From Mytilisepta virgata (Eukaryota > Mollusca > Bivalvia > Mytilida > Mytilidae), in the NCBI GenBank assembly GCA_028015205.1, contig CM051519.1, positions 91,533,539 through 91,597,538 of the forward strand: 64,000 bases of DNA, read 5' to 3'. The notes under the pieces are model-generated. The model worked only from the letters and a program-made list of their open reading frames with translations, was not told where the DNA came from and made no database searches. Below are positions 1 to 11,706 of this stretch, in pieces. Every line of letters starts with the position of its first letter. Position 1 is the stretch's first letter. The translations under genes were made by a program, and so were the position numbers.

Positions 1-224
1 GCATGATATATTTATTAATCCAAAAAGCAGTTGAGATCCATACCCTTTAACTGTATGTTTTCTTCTTTGAAATCATAAGATCATTTGAATTAATACTGGG
101 CTAATCCCCAATCCCTCCATTTGATTAATGTTCAGATGTCTTGAAAATGGTTAAGATCCCAACCATTAACCCATATACATTCTTCTTTGTTGCCATAAGT
201 TCACTCAAGTTTTTTCAGTTTTGA

Positions 225-835
225 ATGGAATTCTGCTTTTTACACCACCGCTAACGAAGTTTTTTTTGGGGGGTGTATGTAGGTTTCAGTCTGTCTGTCA
301 GAAATAACGTTGTCCGCAACTCCTCCTACATTTCTTGTAGGATTCTCATGAAACTTTCTGGAGTGTTAGATCACTCTATGGAGATGTGCATATTGTCAGA
401 AATTTCTGTTTGGACATGAAATATAAAGAAATGGCTGTTTGGAGTTTGGCATTTTTTAACAAAACTTCGTTCCATGTGTTGTCGGCAACTCCTCCTACAT
501 TACTTGCATGATTCTCATGAAACTTTATGGAGATGTGCATGTTATCAGGATTTTCTGTTTGGGTGAGAACTTTGAAAAATACGATGATTTGAACTTAAGA
601 AAATGTTGTTGTCGATCCAAACTGATGTTGTCTGCAACTCCTTCTAAATAACTCACAGGATTCTCATGAATAGTTATGGAGTTTTAGATCACATTATGGA
701 GATGTGCATATTGTTGGGATGTTCTGTTTGGGGGAGTACTTTGAAAATAACTATGATATGAACTTAAGCATTTTTTAACCAAAAAAATGATCACCGCGGG
801 GTGTATTATTACCTTTCAGGACAGTTATAGTTGCA
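225..835 (+). repeat. Tandem-cored dispersed element (type CCGCTAACGAAG)
   Basis: Three diverged core units start near 309, 478 and 627 (spacing 169 and 149 bp), each opening with a variant of GTTGTCCGCAACTCCTCCTA and carrying GATTCTCATGAAACTTTATG. The left flank has CCGCTAACGAAG followed by a G run and GGTGTAT. The right flank has ACCGCGGGGTGTAT. A degenerate relative of the flanks lies at 10277-10425. The layout is that of a non-autonomous element with an internal tandem core. No protein is encoded. Confidence 0.6.
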
Positions 836-1054
836 TTAGAGGTTTTTCCAGTATGAGTTCTTTATTAAACATAATAATATGGCTTCTGCCTTAGCATTTC
901 CATTTTTTATACAACCGCAAATATTTGTGGTTGTATTTTGATATGAGCCTGTCGTCGTATGTCAGCATCCGTAGACATTTAGTAGGCTGCTGCTCATTAA
1001 CTTCTGTTCTGTTTATAGTTTCCTTTTGATATTTTACCACAATGGTCTTGCATT

Positions 1055-1170
1055 AGAAATACATGTTGCGATTGATTTTGGGAAATCTGGCCCCTCCCAT
1101 TTTTTTCCTGGGGTCATTAAGGGTTGTTTGATAATTTTGGTGTAACTTTTTAAATTTTTATATGATTTTT
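1055..1170 (+). repeat. 5' part of a dispersed repeat, split by the next element
   Basis: This stretch (AGAAATACATGTTGCGATTG, then a CCCCTCCC block) is closely similar to 33075-33200. In the 33 kb copy it runs straight into a tandem core. Here the similarity breaks at 1171, where an AGCTCACC element begins, and the core-like part reappears only at about 2740. This is best read as one old copy disrupted by a later insertion. Confidence 0.5.
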
Positions 1171-2040
1171 AGCTCACCTCACGAAAGTGAGGGGGGCTTA
1201 TGTGATACCCCCGGCGTTGGCGTCGGTGTCGGCGTCCGCACCCACTTACAGAAGAATGGTTAAGATCCGTACACGCTTCTTGACAAATGCCACATCAATC
1301 ATATTGGTATGGTAGGTGCACCTAATGATGCTAAGCACAATGCATGCTTCGGATGCTGGCTCTGACCTATATTTTCCGCATGAATGAACACTTACAGAAG
1401 AATGGTTAAGATCCATACACACTTACTGACAAGTGCTACATCAATCATATTGGTGTGGTAGGTGCACCTAGTGATGCTAAGCACAATGCATGCTTCAGAT
1501 GCTGGCTCTGACCTATATTTTCCGCATGAATGACCACTTACAGAAGAATGGTTAAAGTCCATTCCTGGTTACTGACACATGCCACATCAATCATATTGCC
1601 ATGGTTGGTGCACCTACGGATGCTAAGCACAATGCATGCTTCGGATGCTGGCTGTGACCTACTTTTTCCGGATGGATGACCACTTACAGAAGAATGGTTA
1701 AAGTCCATTCCTGGTTACTGACACATGCCACATCAATCATATTGCCGTGGTTGGTGCACCTAAAGATGCTAAGCACGATGCATGCTTCGGATGCTGGCTG
1801 TGACCTACTTTTTCCCAATGGATGACCACTTACAGAAGAATGGTTAAAGTCCATTCCTGGTTACTGACACATGCCACATCAATCATATTGCCATGGTTGG
1901 TGCACATACAGATGCTATGCACGATGCATGCTTGGATGCTGGCTGTGACCTTCTTTTTCTGCATGGATGAGCACTTAAAATTTTGAAAAGTTCAAGTCAA
2001 TTACGGCTTAGTGATAATAATGCATTACGAGGTGAGCTTT
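1171..2040 (+). mobile_element. AGCTCACC-type tandem-cored element, 5 x 146 bp
   Basis: It starts with AGCTCACC and a short hairpin (CCTCAC GAAA GTGAGG), then a G/C-rich run of GGCGTCGG-like repeats. Five core monomers begin at 1243, 1389, 1535, 1681 and 1827 (146 bp each, the last 145), each opening CACTTACAGAAGAATGGTTA. It ends near GGTGAGCT at 2031-2038, the inverse of the start. The 5' end is shared with elements at 11707, 39934 and 61110 (minus), but the core sequence is unrelated to theirs. Confidence 0.7.
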
Positions 2041-2739
2041 GTAATCGAAAGATTACCTATGTTTATAATTTTTGGTTTATAAAGTTCCTTGACAAAAATG
2101 GAAAAAATTGTATAAGATCCATTTTACACTATCTCTTAGGCCATTTATTTTTAATTAGTTGGTTTACGGATCCGCCAACCCGATTTTGCAGATTTTGAAA
2201 ATTTTGGTTTTTTATTACCGCCGACCCTCTGAAATCAGCCATCCCAAAAATAAAAATAAATTAAAATCATTTTGCATAAAAATTTCATAAAAGATAATAT
2301 TCCAATTCGTCTAAAAATATATTATCCATCAATAAAATACTTGTAAACATGATCCAAAAAAAAATCTATTTATAGACGTTATAGACGTTAGTTGATGCCA
2401 ATTTCCGAAACAAGTTTTATGAAACAAATTTCTTAATAGAATCAATGCGGCTTTTGAGTTTGTTTTGTATGAATATCTTGATTACATAAGATATCGAATC
2501 CATTCATTTTAAGTTGTCGTATTTGACGAGTCGGATCCCTTAAAAAGGGAACAACTGAACAACACCTTTCCAGATAGATGTTCTGACATTTGGGTTTCAA
2601 AAGAGGGAATTAACTGATCTTTTGCAACCTTTGTATATTTGGCAATATAACAAAGATTCTTCAAAAGTACGTGATTTTCCCTCTTTTTTTCTTTTTTTTC
2701 CCGACCAACCGACCCCATTTTTTAAAAAAAAAATCCGTA

Positions 2740-3450
2740 AACCAATTAATTAAAAATTAAAGGCCTTACTGTTCATGGTGAGAAATTAGGCCAAAAAATT
2801 ATTTTTTTGAAACTTTATTTCTTATCCGATTGTGACGATTTTTTTCTAAATGGTTTTTTGTAAGGAATACAGTAAAATGTAATTCAGGCATTTTTGTGTT
2901 ACTTTTGTTGTTGCAGAAATAAAAGGGATTAAAGGGGTCAAAATTAGCCATTTTGCAGAAAGATTATAATTTTTATTTCTCATCTAATTTTAATGGGGAT
3001 GTTTTCCTTTAATTCATCATGATGAGTGTTTCCAGAAGTTTTATATATTACAGTTTTTGGGGTATATTCAAGGGGTTAAAGGGCCAAAAAAGCAATGTGC
3101 CTTGATATGCAAATGTTTTTATTTTCCATCCAATTTTAATGGGGATTTTTTTCTTTTAATATACCTTGTTGAATGCTTTCATTAGTATGCCAACAATTTT
3201 TTTTCTATCTTTTATTGTTTCTGAGATATAAGGGGTCAAAGTTAGCAATTTGGAGGAAACATAAAAAAATGTATTTTTTATCTGATTTCAATTGAGATTT
3301 TTTCTGTTAATTCATCTTGATGTGTACTTTTAGTAATATGTCAACAAATGTTTACTCTCTATTACAGTTCTTGAGATACAGGGGGTTAAAGGTGCCAAAA
3401 AAAAGCAAGTTGCGGTCATACCATGCTGTGCTTAGCGAAGCCCTTTATAC
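2740..3450 (+). repeat. Dispersed repeat with ~160-bp imperfect core, copy 1
   Basis: It contains successive diverged units with the pattern TTTTAATGGGGAT, AATTCATCTTGATG, a polypyrimidine stretch, then GAGATATAAGGGGTCAAAG. The same order of motifs occurs at 33280-33810. It ends near a T/G-rich stretch and CTTAGCGAAGCCCTTTATAC. No open frame of interest is present. Confidence 0.5.
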
Positions 3451-3822
3451 CCAGCTGGCAAAATAATCTCTTTTAACAATGGAAAATTTTTATTTGTCAA
3501 ACTGGTTAGTCAACAATCCAAAAACTAGAATGCATGAAATGGAATATAAAAAATGCAATACAAATGTTGAAAAATCAATATCATCTGAATGAAATTTTTT
3601 CAAAAATATTAGATATTGGATAAATTTAGTTATAATGTGTTAAAATATTAACATGCAAGTTGTATATGAGTTTGCATCTTGCAATGCAATACTCAAATTT
3701 TTAAATGTCTTAAATCCATTATTGCTTACCATGATGATCAGTTTCTTTTGGTGCAAGAAGCTGGAGTGGTCGTGGAGAATCATGACCTTAAGGTAAACTT
3801 GCAACCATAGTCAATTAGAACC

Positions 3823-4012
3823 CAGTCAAACATACCTCACCACAAGCTGGATCCCATTCAAACATACCTCACCACGAGCTGGATTCCAGTCAAAAATACC
3901 TCACCATGAGCTGGATTCCAGTCAAACATACCTCACCATGAGCTGGATCCCAGTCAAATATACCTCACCACAAGCTGGATCCAAGTCAAACATATCTCAC
4001 CACAAGCTGAAT
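3823..4012 (+). repeat. Minisatellite, 32-bp unit, about 6 copies
   Basis: The unit reads approximately CAGTCAAACATACCTCACCA followed by CAAGCTGGATCC. Copies begin at 3823, 3855 and so on at exact 32-bp spacing, and the last is diverged. It lies 150 bp upstream of the much larger 31/35-bp array, with no sequence relation to it. Confidence 0.8.
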
Positions 4013-4506
4013 TTGAACTTGCAGTATCAGTTTTGACATAAAGATGATATGTAGTAATTCTGACAAACTACATTAAGCAGTCATTGAGGGAAAGAGGTCG
4101 TTATTATTCTTTTTTTTTCTTCATTTCACAACATTTGCCCAATTTGGATGAAACAATCAAACACAAATCATCAGCTATGGCAATCACATGGTATCCATTG
4201 ATGCATCAGCTATGGCAGTCACATGGCATCCATTGATGTATCAGCTATGGCAATCACATGGTATCCTTTGATGCATCAGCTATGGCAATCACATGGCATC
4301 CATTGATGTATCAGCTATGACAATCACATGGTATCCATTGATGCATCAGCTATGGCAATCACATGGCATCCATTGATGTATCAGCTATGACAATCACATG
4401 GCATCCATTGATGTATCAGGTATGGCAATCACATTTTATGCATCCTATGAAATGTAATTGAAAGTAATTGTCGATTACTTCTCCTAAAGTACATGTGAAA
4501 TACATG

Positions 4507-4569
4507 TGTAATCGATTATTAATCAATTACACAAAAATATGCCATGTAATCGATTAATAATCGATTACA
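4507..4569. repeat. Inverted repeat inside the array spacer, copy 1
   Basis: Two 25-nt arms (4507-4531 and 4545-4569) are reverse complements except at one position, around a 13-nt loop. The arms carry TAATCGATTATTAATC. A second copy lies at 5339-5401. Confidence 0.75.
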
Positions 4570-5338
4570 TTTCAAAGTAATCGTGCCCATCCCTGGTATC
4601 AGTCATGGCAATCACATGGTATCCATTGATGTATCAGCAATGGCAATCACATGGCATCCATTGATGTATCAGCCATTGCACTTGGCATCCATTGATGTAT
4701 CAGCTATGGCAATCACATGGCATCCATTGATGTATCAGCAATGGCAATCACATGGCATCCATTGAAGTGTCATCTATGGCAATCACATGGCATCCATTGA
4801 TGTATCAGCCATTGCACATGGCATCCATTGATGTATCAGGCATGGCAATCACATGGCATCCATTGATGTATCAGCCATTGCACATGTCATCCATTGATGT
4901 ATCAGCTATGGCAATCACATGGCATCCATTGATGTATCAGCTATGGCAATCACATGGCATCCATTGATGTATCAGTTATAGCAATCGCATGACATCCATT
5001 GATTTATCAGCTATGACAATCACATGGCATCCATTGATGTATCAACCATGGCAATCACATGACATCCATTGATGTATCAGCCATGGCAATCACATGGCAT
5101 CCATTGATTTATCAGCCATGGCAATCACATGGCATCCATTGATGTATCAGCCATTGCACATGGCATCCATTGATGTATCAGCTATGGTAATCACATGGCA
5201 TCCATTGATGTATCAGCTATGGCAATCACATGGCATCCATTGATGTATCAGGTATGGCAATCACATTTTATGCATCCTATGAAATGTAATTGAAAGTAAT
5301 TGTCGATTACTTCTTCTAAAGTACATGTGAAATACATG

Positions 5339-5401
5339 TGTAATCGATTATTAATCAATTACACAAAAATATGCCATGTAATCGATTAACAGTCGATTAC
5401 A
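5339..5401. repeat. Inverted repeat inside the array spacer, copy 2
   Basis: This is the same palindrome as at 4507-4569, 832 bp downstream, with an extra change (AACAGTC for AATAATC) in the right arm. It shows that the spacer was duplicated together with neighbouring units. Confidence 0.7.
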
Positions 5402-8037
5402 TTTCAAAGTAATCGTGCCCATCCCTGGTATCGGCCATGGCAATCACCTGGTATCCATTGATGTATCAGCAATGGCAATCACATGGCATCCATTGATGTA
5501 TCAGCAATGGCAATCACATGGCATCCATTGATGTATCAGCAATGGCAATCACATGTCATCCATTGATGTATCAGCAATGGCAATCACATGGCATCCATTG
5601 ATGTATCAGCAATGGCAATCACATGTCATCCATTGATGTATCAGCAATGGCAATCACATGGCATCCATTGATGTGTCAGCTATGGCAATCACATGGCATC
5701 CATTGATGTATCAGCCATTGCACTTGGCATCCATTGATGTATCAGCTATGGCAATCACATGGCATCCATTGATGTATCAGCAATGGCAATCACATGGCAT
5801 CCATTGAAGTGTCATCTATGGCAATCACATGGCATCCATTGATGTATCAGCCATTGCACATGGCATCCATTGATGTATCAGGCATGGCAATCACATGGCA
5901 TCCATTGATTTATCAGCCATGGCAATCACATGGCATCCATTGATGTATCAGCCATTGCACATGTCATCCATTGATGTATCAGCTATGGCAATCACATGGC
6001 ATCCATTGATGTATCAGCTATGGCAATCACATGGCATCCATTGAAGTGTCATCTATGGCAATCACATGGCATCCATTGATGTATCAGCCATTGCACATGG
6101 CATCCATTGATGTATCAGGCATGGCAATCACATGGCATCCATTGATTTATCAGCCATGGCAATCACATGGCATCCATTGATGTATCAGCCATTGCACATG
6201 TCATCCATTGATGTATCAGGCATGGCAATCACATGGCATCCATTGATGTATCAGCCATTGCACTTGGCATCCATTGATGTATCAGCTATGGCAATCACAT
6301 GGCATCCATTGATGTATCAGCAATGGCAATCACATGGCATCCATTGAAGTGTCATCTATGGCAATCACATGGCATCCATTGATGTATCAGCCATTGCACA
6401 TGGCATCCATTGATGTATCAGGCATGGCAATCACATGGCATCCATTGATTTATCAGCCATGGCAATCACATGGCATCCATTGATGTATCAGCCATTGCAC
6501 ATGTCATCCATTGATGTATCAGCTATGGCAATCACATGGCATCCATTGATGTATCAGCTATGGCAATCACATGGCATCCATTGAAGTGTCATCTATGGCA
6601 ATCACATGGCATCCATTGATGTATCAGCCATTGCACATGGCATCCATTGATGTATCAGGCATGGCAATCACATGGCATCCATTGATTTATCAGCCATGGC
6701 AATCACATGGCATCCATTGATGTATCAGCCATTGCACATGTCATCCATTGATGTATCAGCTATGGCAATCACATGGCATCCATTGATGTATCAGCTATGG
6801 CAATCACATGGCATCCATTGATGTATCAGTTATAGCAATCACATGACATCCATTGATTTATCAGCTATGACAATCACATGGCATCCATTGATGTATCAAC
6901 CATGGCAATCACATGACATCCATTGATGTATCAGCCATGGCAATCACATGGCATCCATTGATTTATCAGCCATGGCAATCACATGGCATCCATTGATGTG
7001 TCAGCTATGGCAATCACATGGCATCCATTGATGTATCAGCCATTGCACTTGGCATCCATTGATGTATCAGCTATGGCAATCACATGGCATCCATTGATGT
7101 ATCAGCAATGGCAATCACATGGCATCCATTGAAGTGTCATCTATGGCAATCACATGGCATCCATTGATGTATCAGCCATTGCACATGGCATCCATTGATG
7201 TATCAGGCATGGCAATCACATGGCATCCATTGATTTATCAGCCATGGCAATCACATGGCATCCATTGATGTATCAGCCATTGCACATGTCATCCATTGAT
7301 GTATCAGCTATGGCAATCACATGGCATCCATTGATGTATCAGCTATGGCAATCACATGGCATCCATTGAAGTGTCATCTATGGCAATCACATGGCATCCA
7401 TTGATGTATCAGCCATTGCACATGGCATCCATTGATGTATCAGGCATGGCAATCACATGGCATCCATTGATTTATCAGCCATGGCAATCACATGGCATCC
7501 ATTGATGTATCAGCCATTGCACATGTCATCCATTGATGTATCAGCTATGGCAATCACATGGCATCCATTGATGTATCAGCTATGGCAATCACATGGCATC
7601 CATTGATGTATCAGTTATAGCAATCACATGACATCCATTGATTTATCAGCTATGACAATCACATGGCATCCATTGATGTATCAACCATGGCAATCACATG
7701 ACATCCATTGATGTATCAGCCATGGCAATCACATGGCATCCATTGATTTATCAGCCATGGCAATCACATGGCATCCATTGATGTATCAGCCATTGCACAT
7801 GGCATCCATTGATGTATCAGCTATAGTAATCACATGGCATCCATTGATGTATCAGCTATGGCAATCACATGGCATCCATTGATGTATCAGCTATGGCAAT
7901 CACATGGCATCCATTGATGTATCAGCTATGGCAATAACATAAAATCCATTGATGTAAACTTGGTCTTACTTTTACTACCCACCACAGTTTAGCCAAAATC
8001 AAAATAAATGTCCTTACTATAATTATGTGATTTGTAG

Positions 8038-8159
8038 GTATGTAGTGAGTTTCCTGTTAGATTCTACGATTGGATTGTTTGTTATCTACCTCGGCCTGAA
8101 GTTCACACAAGTTATTGTAAATAAAAACAAATGTGAAACACTTAGATTTGGGGAATATG
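8038..8159 (+). CDS. STIMATE: STIMATE exon A (first visible)
   Basis: The acceptor is TTTGTAG and the donor is G|GTATGT. The exon is 122 nt: one base completing a codon, 40 codons, and one base carried over. It encodes the transmembrane stretch with LLDSTIGLFVIYLGLKF and ends at LRFGEY, the most conserved motif of the family. Confidence 0.9.
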
Positions 8160-10879
8160 GTATGTATACTCTATGTACATTTAGTTTAATACTAGGTTAA
8201 ACTGGTTTTATTTTCTGAATCAGTAGTTTATATTTCGCTGTGAAAAGAAATGTGAATCCAAGAGACTGTTCAATATTTACCAAACTACTAGAGCAGTGCA
8301 ATTTATTTCATCTCTTTAAAATAACACAGCAGGTTTGATATAGGAAACTGTGATAAATGGTTTGATAAAAAAAACTTGTTGCAATATGTTTTTGGTTTTT
8401 AAAAACCAATAACCTGATAAAGCCCAAACTGTAAGCAAGTTCCAGACAATAAAAAAAAACAGGAAAGTTACCCCATAACAAGAGCAGTGGCATCTAATAA
8501 ACAAGTTCTCAGTTGAAGGTTTCTTAAACCCCCCCCCCCCCCCCCCCAAAAAAAAAAAAAGAAAAAAAAACCACACGGATGAGAAAAAATTGCAAAAATG
8601 CTGATACAGTTTAAATTAAACTCATCTCTAATGAATTGTATGTTTTGATTATGTCTGATTGCAATCATAAGACCTCAGGCTCTTGTACACTAAAATCATG
8701 ATCAGGATATTAAACATGATGCCATGGATAGTGTTATCATGTGTTGCATTTTTTTTTCTCAACAGGGAGCCCTCCAAAGTGTAATGCATTTATAGGTCAG
8801 TGTGGATTGTATATATTGGTAATGATATTTGAGAAGATACTCATGACGCTGCTGATTCAGTTTCGTTTCTGGAAAAGTGTGAGTCACATAATCGCAAGTG
8901 ATTAAAGAAGAATTATAATGGGATTTTTTAACATTTATTAGATTAATGATGTATGGAAGGCTTTTCTGTTAGCTTCTTGTTTTTTATGATAAAATTACAG
9001 AATTATTTACTGTTTATTAGATAGTTTTTTCTATCTCTGTATACATTATTTGAACATATCAGACTATATTTGTATTGAATAATATTAAATTATGGATTTA
9101 AAGGGCTTTCTTTGAAGCCATTTCAATGTTAACAGTGTTTTCTCCAGAAATTATGGATACCATCACTTTCAACGTAAGTCCTTCCCTAAGAGATAGCTAC
9201 AGTGAGGCATCATGTCAGTTTGTCAGTCTGTATGCATATATGCCACCAAGACATGTCATAACTTCAATTTGTTTTATGGATTTCTCTAAAACTTAGACAT
9301 ATTGGAAAGATTTTTGGTCTGACTATCTCAAACCTTTTTGAAATTTTTCACTTTCATTTTAGATTTATGCATATGATTGATGTGTATATTGGGCCACATG
9401 TCCTTTAACATTTTGCATTAAAATTATTACCCCTTTATTTTTATTTAAGTAGGAATTCTGTTTCATATAAGATAATGCATGGATCTAGGTATAATATAGA
9501 TTAAAATTGTCAACTTTTCAGGTTAGACAGTTTATGATGTCACCAGTAAAAAATCCACATGTTGAACTGGTGATAGTTATGTTCATTATACCGTTAGTCG
9601 TAAATGTAAGTATGTTTTAGGAATAGTTTTGTTGCATATGAATACCATAAATTGGGATATTTTGGTGTAGGGAAATTTTGGCAGTTTTGTGTTGAAATGT
9701 GCATGTTTTATTTTGGCATGTTAAATTTTGGCGTTTTTACAATTCAGCTGTGTTTTATTTTTGTTTATTTGATAAACAACAGGAAACTCTGTGAAGTCCA
9801 TTTCATATGTAAAATTTATCGCTGATTTGACCTTGACATACAGTAACTTTGTAACCAAGAGTCGGATACGAAGGGGACATAAACAATTTTCGCATTATGT
9901 TTGAAAGAGCTAGAGATATTTAAATATTTTCTTTATTAATAAAATACATAACATCATGTTTATTAGTATTTGGTGAATACTTTTTATTTATTTCAATTGC
10001 AATAAGGCATACACATGTATTGATTATTTCCAAATTGTACTTACAATACCTACCGATAAAAATAATAAACATCTGCAAATTATCAATTGTTAAACTAAGA
10101 TGCCTTACCTGTGAATTTTGTTCTCAAAAATACCAACATAAGGATGCGCATTCATTCTTCTTTATGGTACAAATAAGGGGTATATTTGACATGAATTTTA
10201 GCAAAATGTGATGCCTGAAAATCCATAAATTCATGGTTATTGGTTTTGGACTTAAAAACTTTGCCAACTGTTGTCTTTTACCCCTGCTAACAAAGATTGT
10301 TGGGGTTTATTTGTGACTGGGGTAAGTAAGAATCCATTTCCGGGGGGTATCAATAGTCCGTTAAGGACAGATTATGTGGACAGGTTTGCAAATCAGTTGG
10401 CGCGGGGGGTATTTGTGGCCAACTAGACCACAGTAACTCTAGTTACAATTTGATATCTTGATAGGCAGATTATTAGACTTAAGATTGGCTAACACCAGTA
10501 TAGGTAAATTGAAGTGTCTATTTATATTGTGAGCTTGCTTACACTACATCTAGTCATAGTAGTGTTATAAGAAAAAATTACCTTTATACATGTGTATTTT
10601 AATTCAAAATGTATTTCAAAAGTAGAAATTTTAATGATCTTCATTTTTCTTTCATAGGCTTTTATATTCTGGGTTGTTGATAATTTTCTTAAGAGAAAAA
10701 TCAAAGGATCTAAGACAATCTATGTGACTGAAAATGACCCTTCAGTGAAATATCACAGACGATTGAATAAACCACACAGCTATGATAAAATAGAAAGATC
10801 TGAAGAATCCGATTTGCTGGCATCTACAGATGAAGAAATCGATATCAGACACAGGTCTACAGATCACCTTTTATCTTGA
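8038..10879 (+). CDS. STIMATE: STIMATE/TMEM110 homologue, 3' part (four coding exons)
   Basis: Exons are 8038-8159, 8766-8878, 9522-9605 and 10658-10879. Phases join cleanly (1, 0, 0) and all introns are GT-AG. The 179 visible residues match the C-terminal two thirds of the STIM activating enhancer family as I recall it: LLDSTIGLFVIY, the LRFGEYG motif, GQCGLYILVMIFEK, NP-x3-L-x-IVM-x-IP-x-VVN, and FWVVDNFLKRK. Three or four hydrophobic segments are followed by an acidic, serine-rich cytosolic tail (RSEESDLLASTDEEID). In vertebrates the protein is a multi-pass ER membrane protein at ER-plasma membrane junctions that promotes STIM-ORAI calcium entry; that role is inferred here by homology. About 115 N-terminal residues and the start codon are missing, so the 5' exons must lie upstream of the window or be unrecognised in the repeats. 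The upstream intron is then at least 8 kb. Confidence 0.9.
8529..8570 (+). repeat. Poly(C)-poly(A) homopolymer tract
   Basis: About 19 C are followed by 13 A, a G and 9 A, inside the first visible STIMATE intron. A similar C-then-A tract is at 11232-11258. The apparent glycine-rich and phenylalanine-rich frames on the minus strand come from these tracts. Their length is likely polymorphic and prone to sequencing error. Confidence 0.9.
8766..8878 (+). CDS. STIMATE: STIMATE exon B
   Basis: The acceptor is CTCAACAG and the donor is AGT|GTGAGT. The exon is 113 nt: two bases completing Gly, then 37 codons. It encodes PKCNAFIGQCGLYILVMIFE and the following hydrophobic segment ending FRFWKS. Confidence 0.9.
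9522..9605 (+). CDS. STIMATE: STIMATE exon C
   Basis: The acceptor is ACTTTTCAG and the donor is AAT|GTAAGT. The exon has exactly 28 codons, phase 0 at both ends. It encodes the loop with NPHVEL and the membrane segment VIVMFIIPLVVN. Confidence 0.9.
10277..10425 (+). repeat. Degenerate relative of the 225-835 element
   Basis: Flank-like pieces CCCCTGCTAACAAAGATTGTTGGGG and GGCGCGGGGGGTATTTGTGG resemble the two ends of the 225-835 element, but the tandem core is missing. It sits in the intron before the last STIMATE exon. Confidence 0.4.
10658..10879 (+). CDS. STIMATE: STIMATE exon D and stop
   Basis: The acceptor is CTTTCATAG. The exon has 73 codons plus TGA at 10877-10879. It starts with AFIFWVVDNFLKRK (end of the last membrane segment and the basic stop-transfer), then a charged tail with clusters of Ser and Glu. 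The tail is shorter than my recollection of the vertebrate one and lacks its lysine-rich C-terminus. Confidence 0.9.
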   Translation, partial: AFIFWVVDNFLKRKIKGSKTIYVTENDPSVKYHRRLNKPHSYDKIERSEESDLLASTDEEIDIRHRSTDHLLS

Positions 10880-11706
10880 GCTTGTAGAGTTGATTAAAGG
10901 GGGTGTAATTCTTGAAAAGCCGTGATTGTGATTATGTTTTGTCTGTGCTGAATGATAGAATTGTGGTGCTATATTTTATTTAGTTGATTAAAAGAATAAT
11001 GCACAATAAGTAGGTGTATGGTTAATGGTATAGTTTTATTTGCTTGTAGGTCACATCAAATTAATTTATTCTTTTATTGGACTGGCTTGCTGCAAAAAAA
11101 AAGAGAAAAAATGAGGTGTGTTTGTTGTAACCTGTCTGCCCTTCCAAAATTGGCCCAAACCAAAATTTTTTTATTCAGCTTGCAAGTGACAATTTTTTTT
11201 ACTTTCCCAATTTCAGTAGAGTCACATAATTCCCCCCCCCCCCCCCCCCAAAAAAAAATAAAAAAATAATGCCTTCTTACCTAGTGCAGGTCGGGCTATA
11301 GCAAACAAAGAATATTTTAAGCTTGGCCTGAATTTAAATTTTATAATGACACATATAGTTTGTCATTCGTTACCAAAGGTTGTTATTAAGAGTACGGCAA
11401 ATTTGTATTGTGAAATTTCAAATATAAGTTGATAATGAATTTTTTCCCATCATATTTATAGTATACTACCTTGTACATTTTCTTTTAAGGGAAAACAATA
11501 CTTTCAATCTCGTGCGCCACATCGTAAAACTTTTTATTTACATTTGCAGTTCATAAGGTCATTTACCAGTTTGTTAAGCTAGCCTGTATCATGGCACTAT
11601 CTTAATTTATCACCTATCAAAATGATTATCTGTAGTATGTAAATCACTCTCATCCAAACACCCCTTATATCAAAAGGGGATAGATGCTTCTCCAGGATTT
11701 ATTTTT
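10880..11706 (+). other. STIMATE 3' flank / probable 3' UTR
   Basis: There is no coding sequence. It holds a poly(C)-poly(A) tract at 11232-11258 with an AATAAA-like string just after it. The true polyadenylation site cannot be chosen by eye: many AATAAA strings follow, and one at 19856-19861 has independent support (see the duplicated segment 18793-19897). Confidence 0.4.

Larger units (their letters stand above)
4168..7957 (+). repeat. Large minisatellite array of 35-bp and 31-bp units
   Basis: There are roughly 100 units. The 35-bp form is CATCCATTGATGTATCAGCT plus ATGGCAATCACATGG; the 31-bp form replaces the second part with CATTGCACATGG. Units alternate in patterns that recur every several hundred bp, such as the rare GAAGTGTCATCTATGG block. 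Two spacers of about 165 bp interrupt the array at about 4430-4600 and 5265-5440. Neither unit length is a multiple of three, so the short open frames across it are not genes. The array ends 80 bp before the first visible STIMATE exon and is intronic if that gene is intact. Confidence 0.9.

Noticed and set aside
3740..3793. Possible upstream STIMATE exon (acceptor-like ...CAG|TTTCTTTTGG to AAG|GTAAAC)
   Set aside because: The encoded FLLVQEAGVVVENHDLK does not resemble the preceding conserved STIMATE exon, and no homology supports it.
4583..6347. Proteins made of MAITWHPLMYQ-type repeats
   Set aside because: They are translations of the 31/35-bp array. Unit lengths are not multiples of three and frames close after 60-71 residues.
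8316..8668. Gly-rich and Phe-rich minus-strand frames
   Set aside because: They are caused by the poly(C)-poly(A) tract and overlap an intron of STIMATE.
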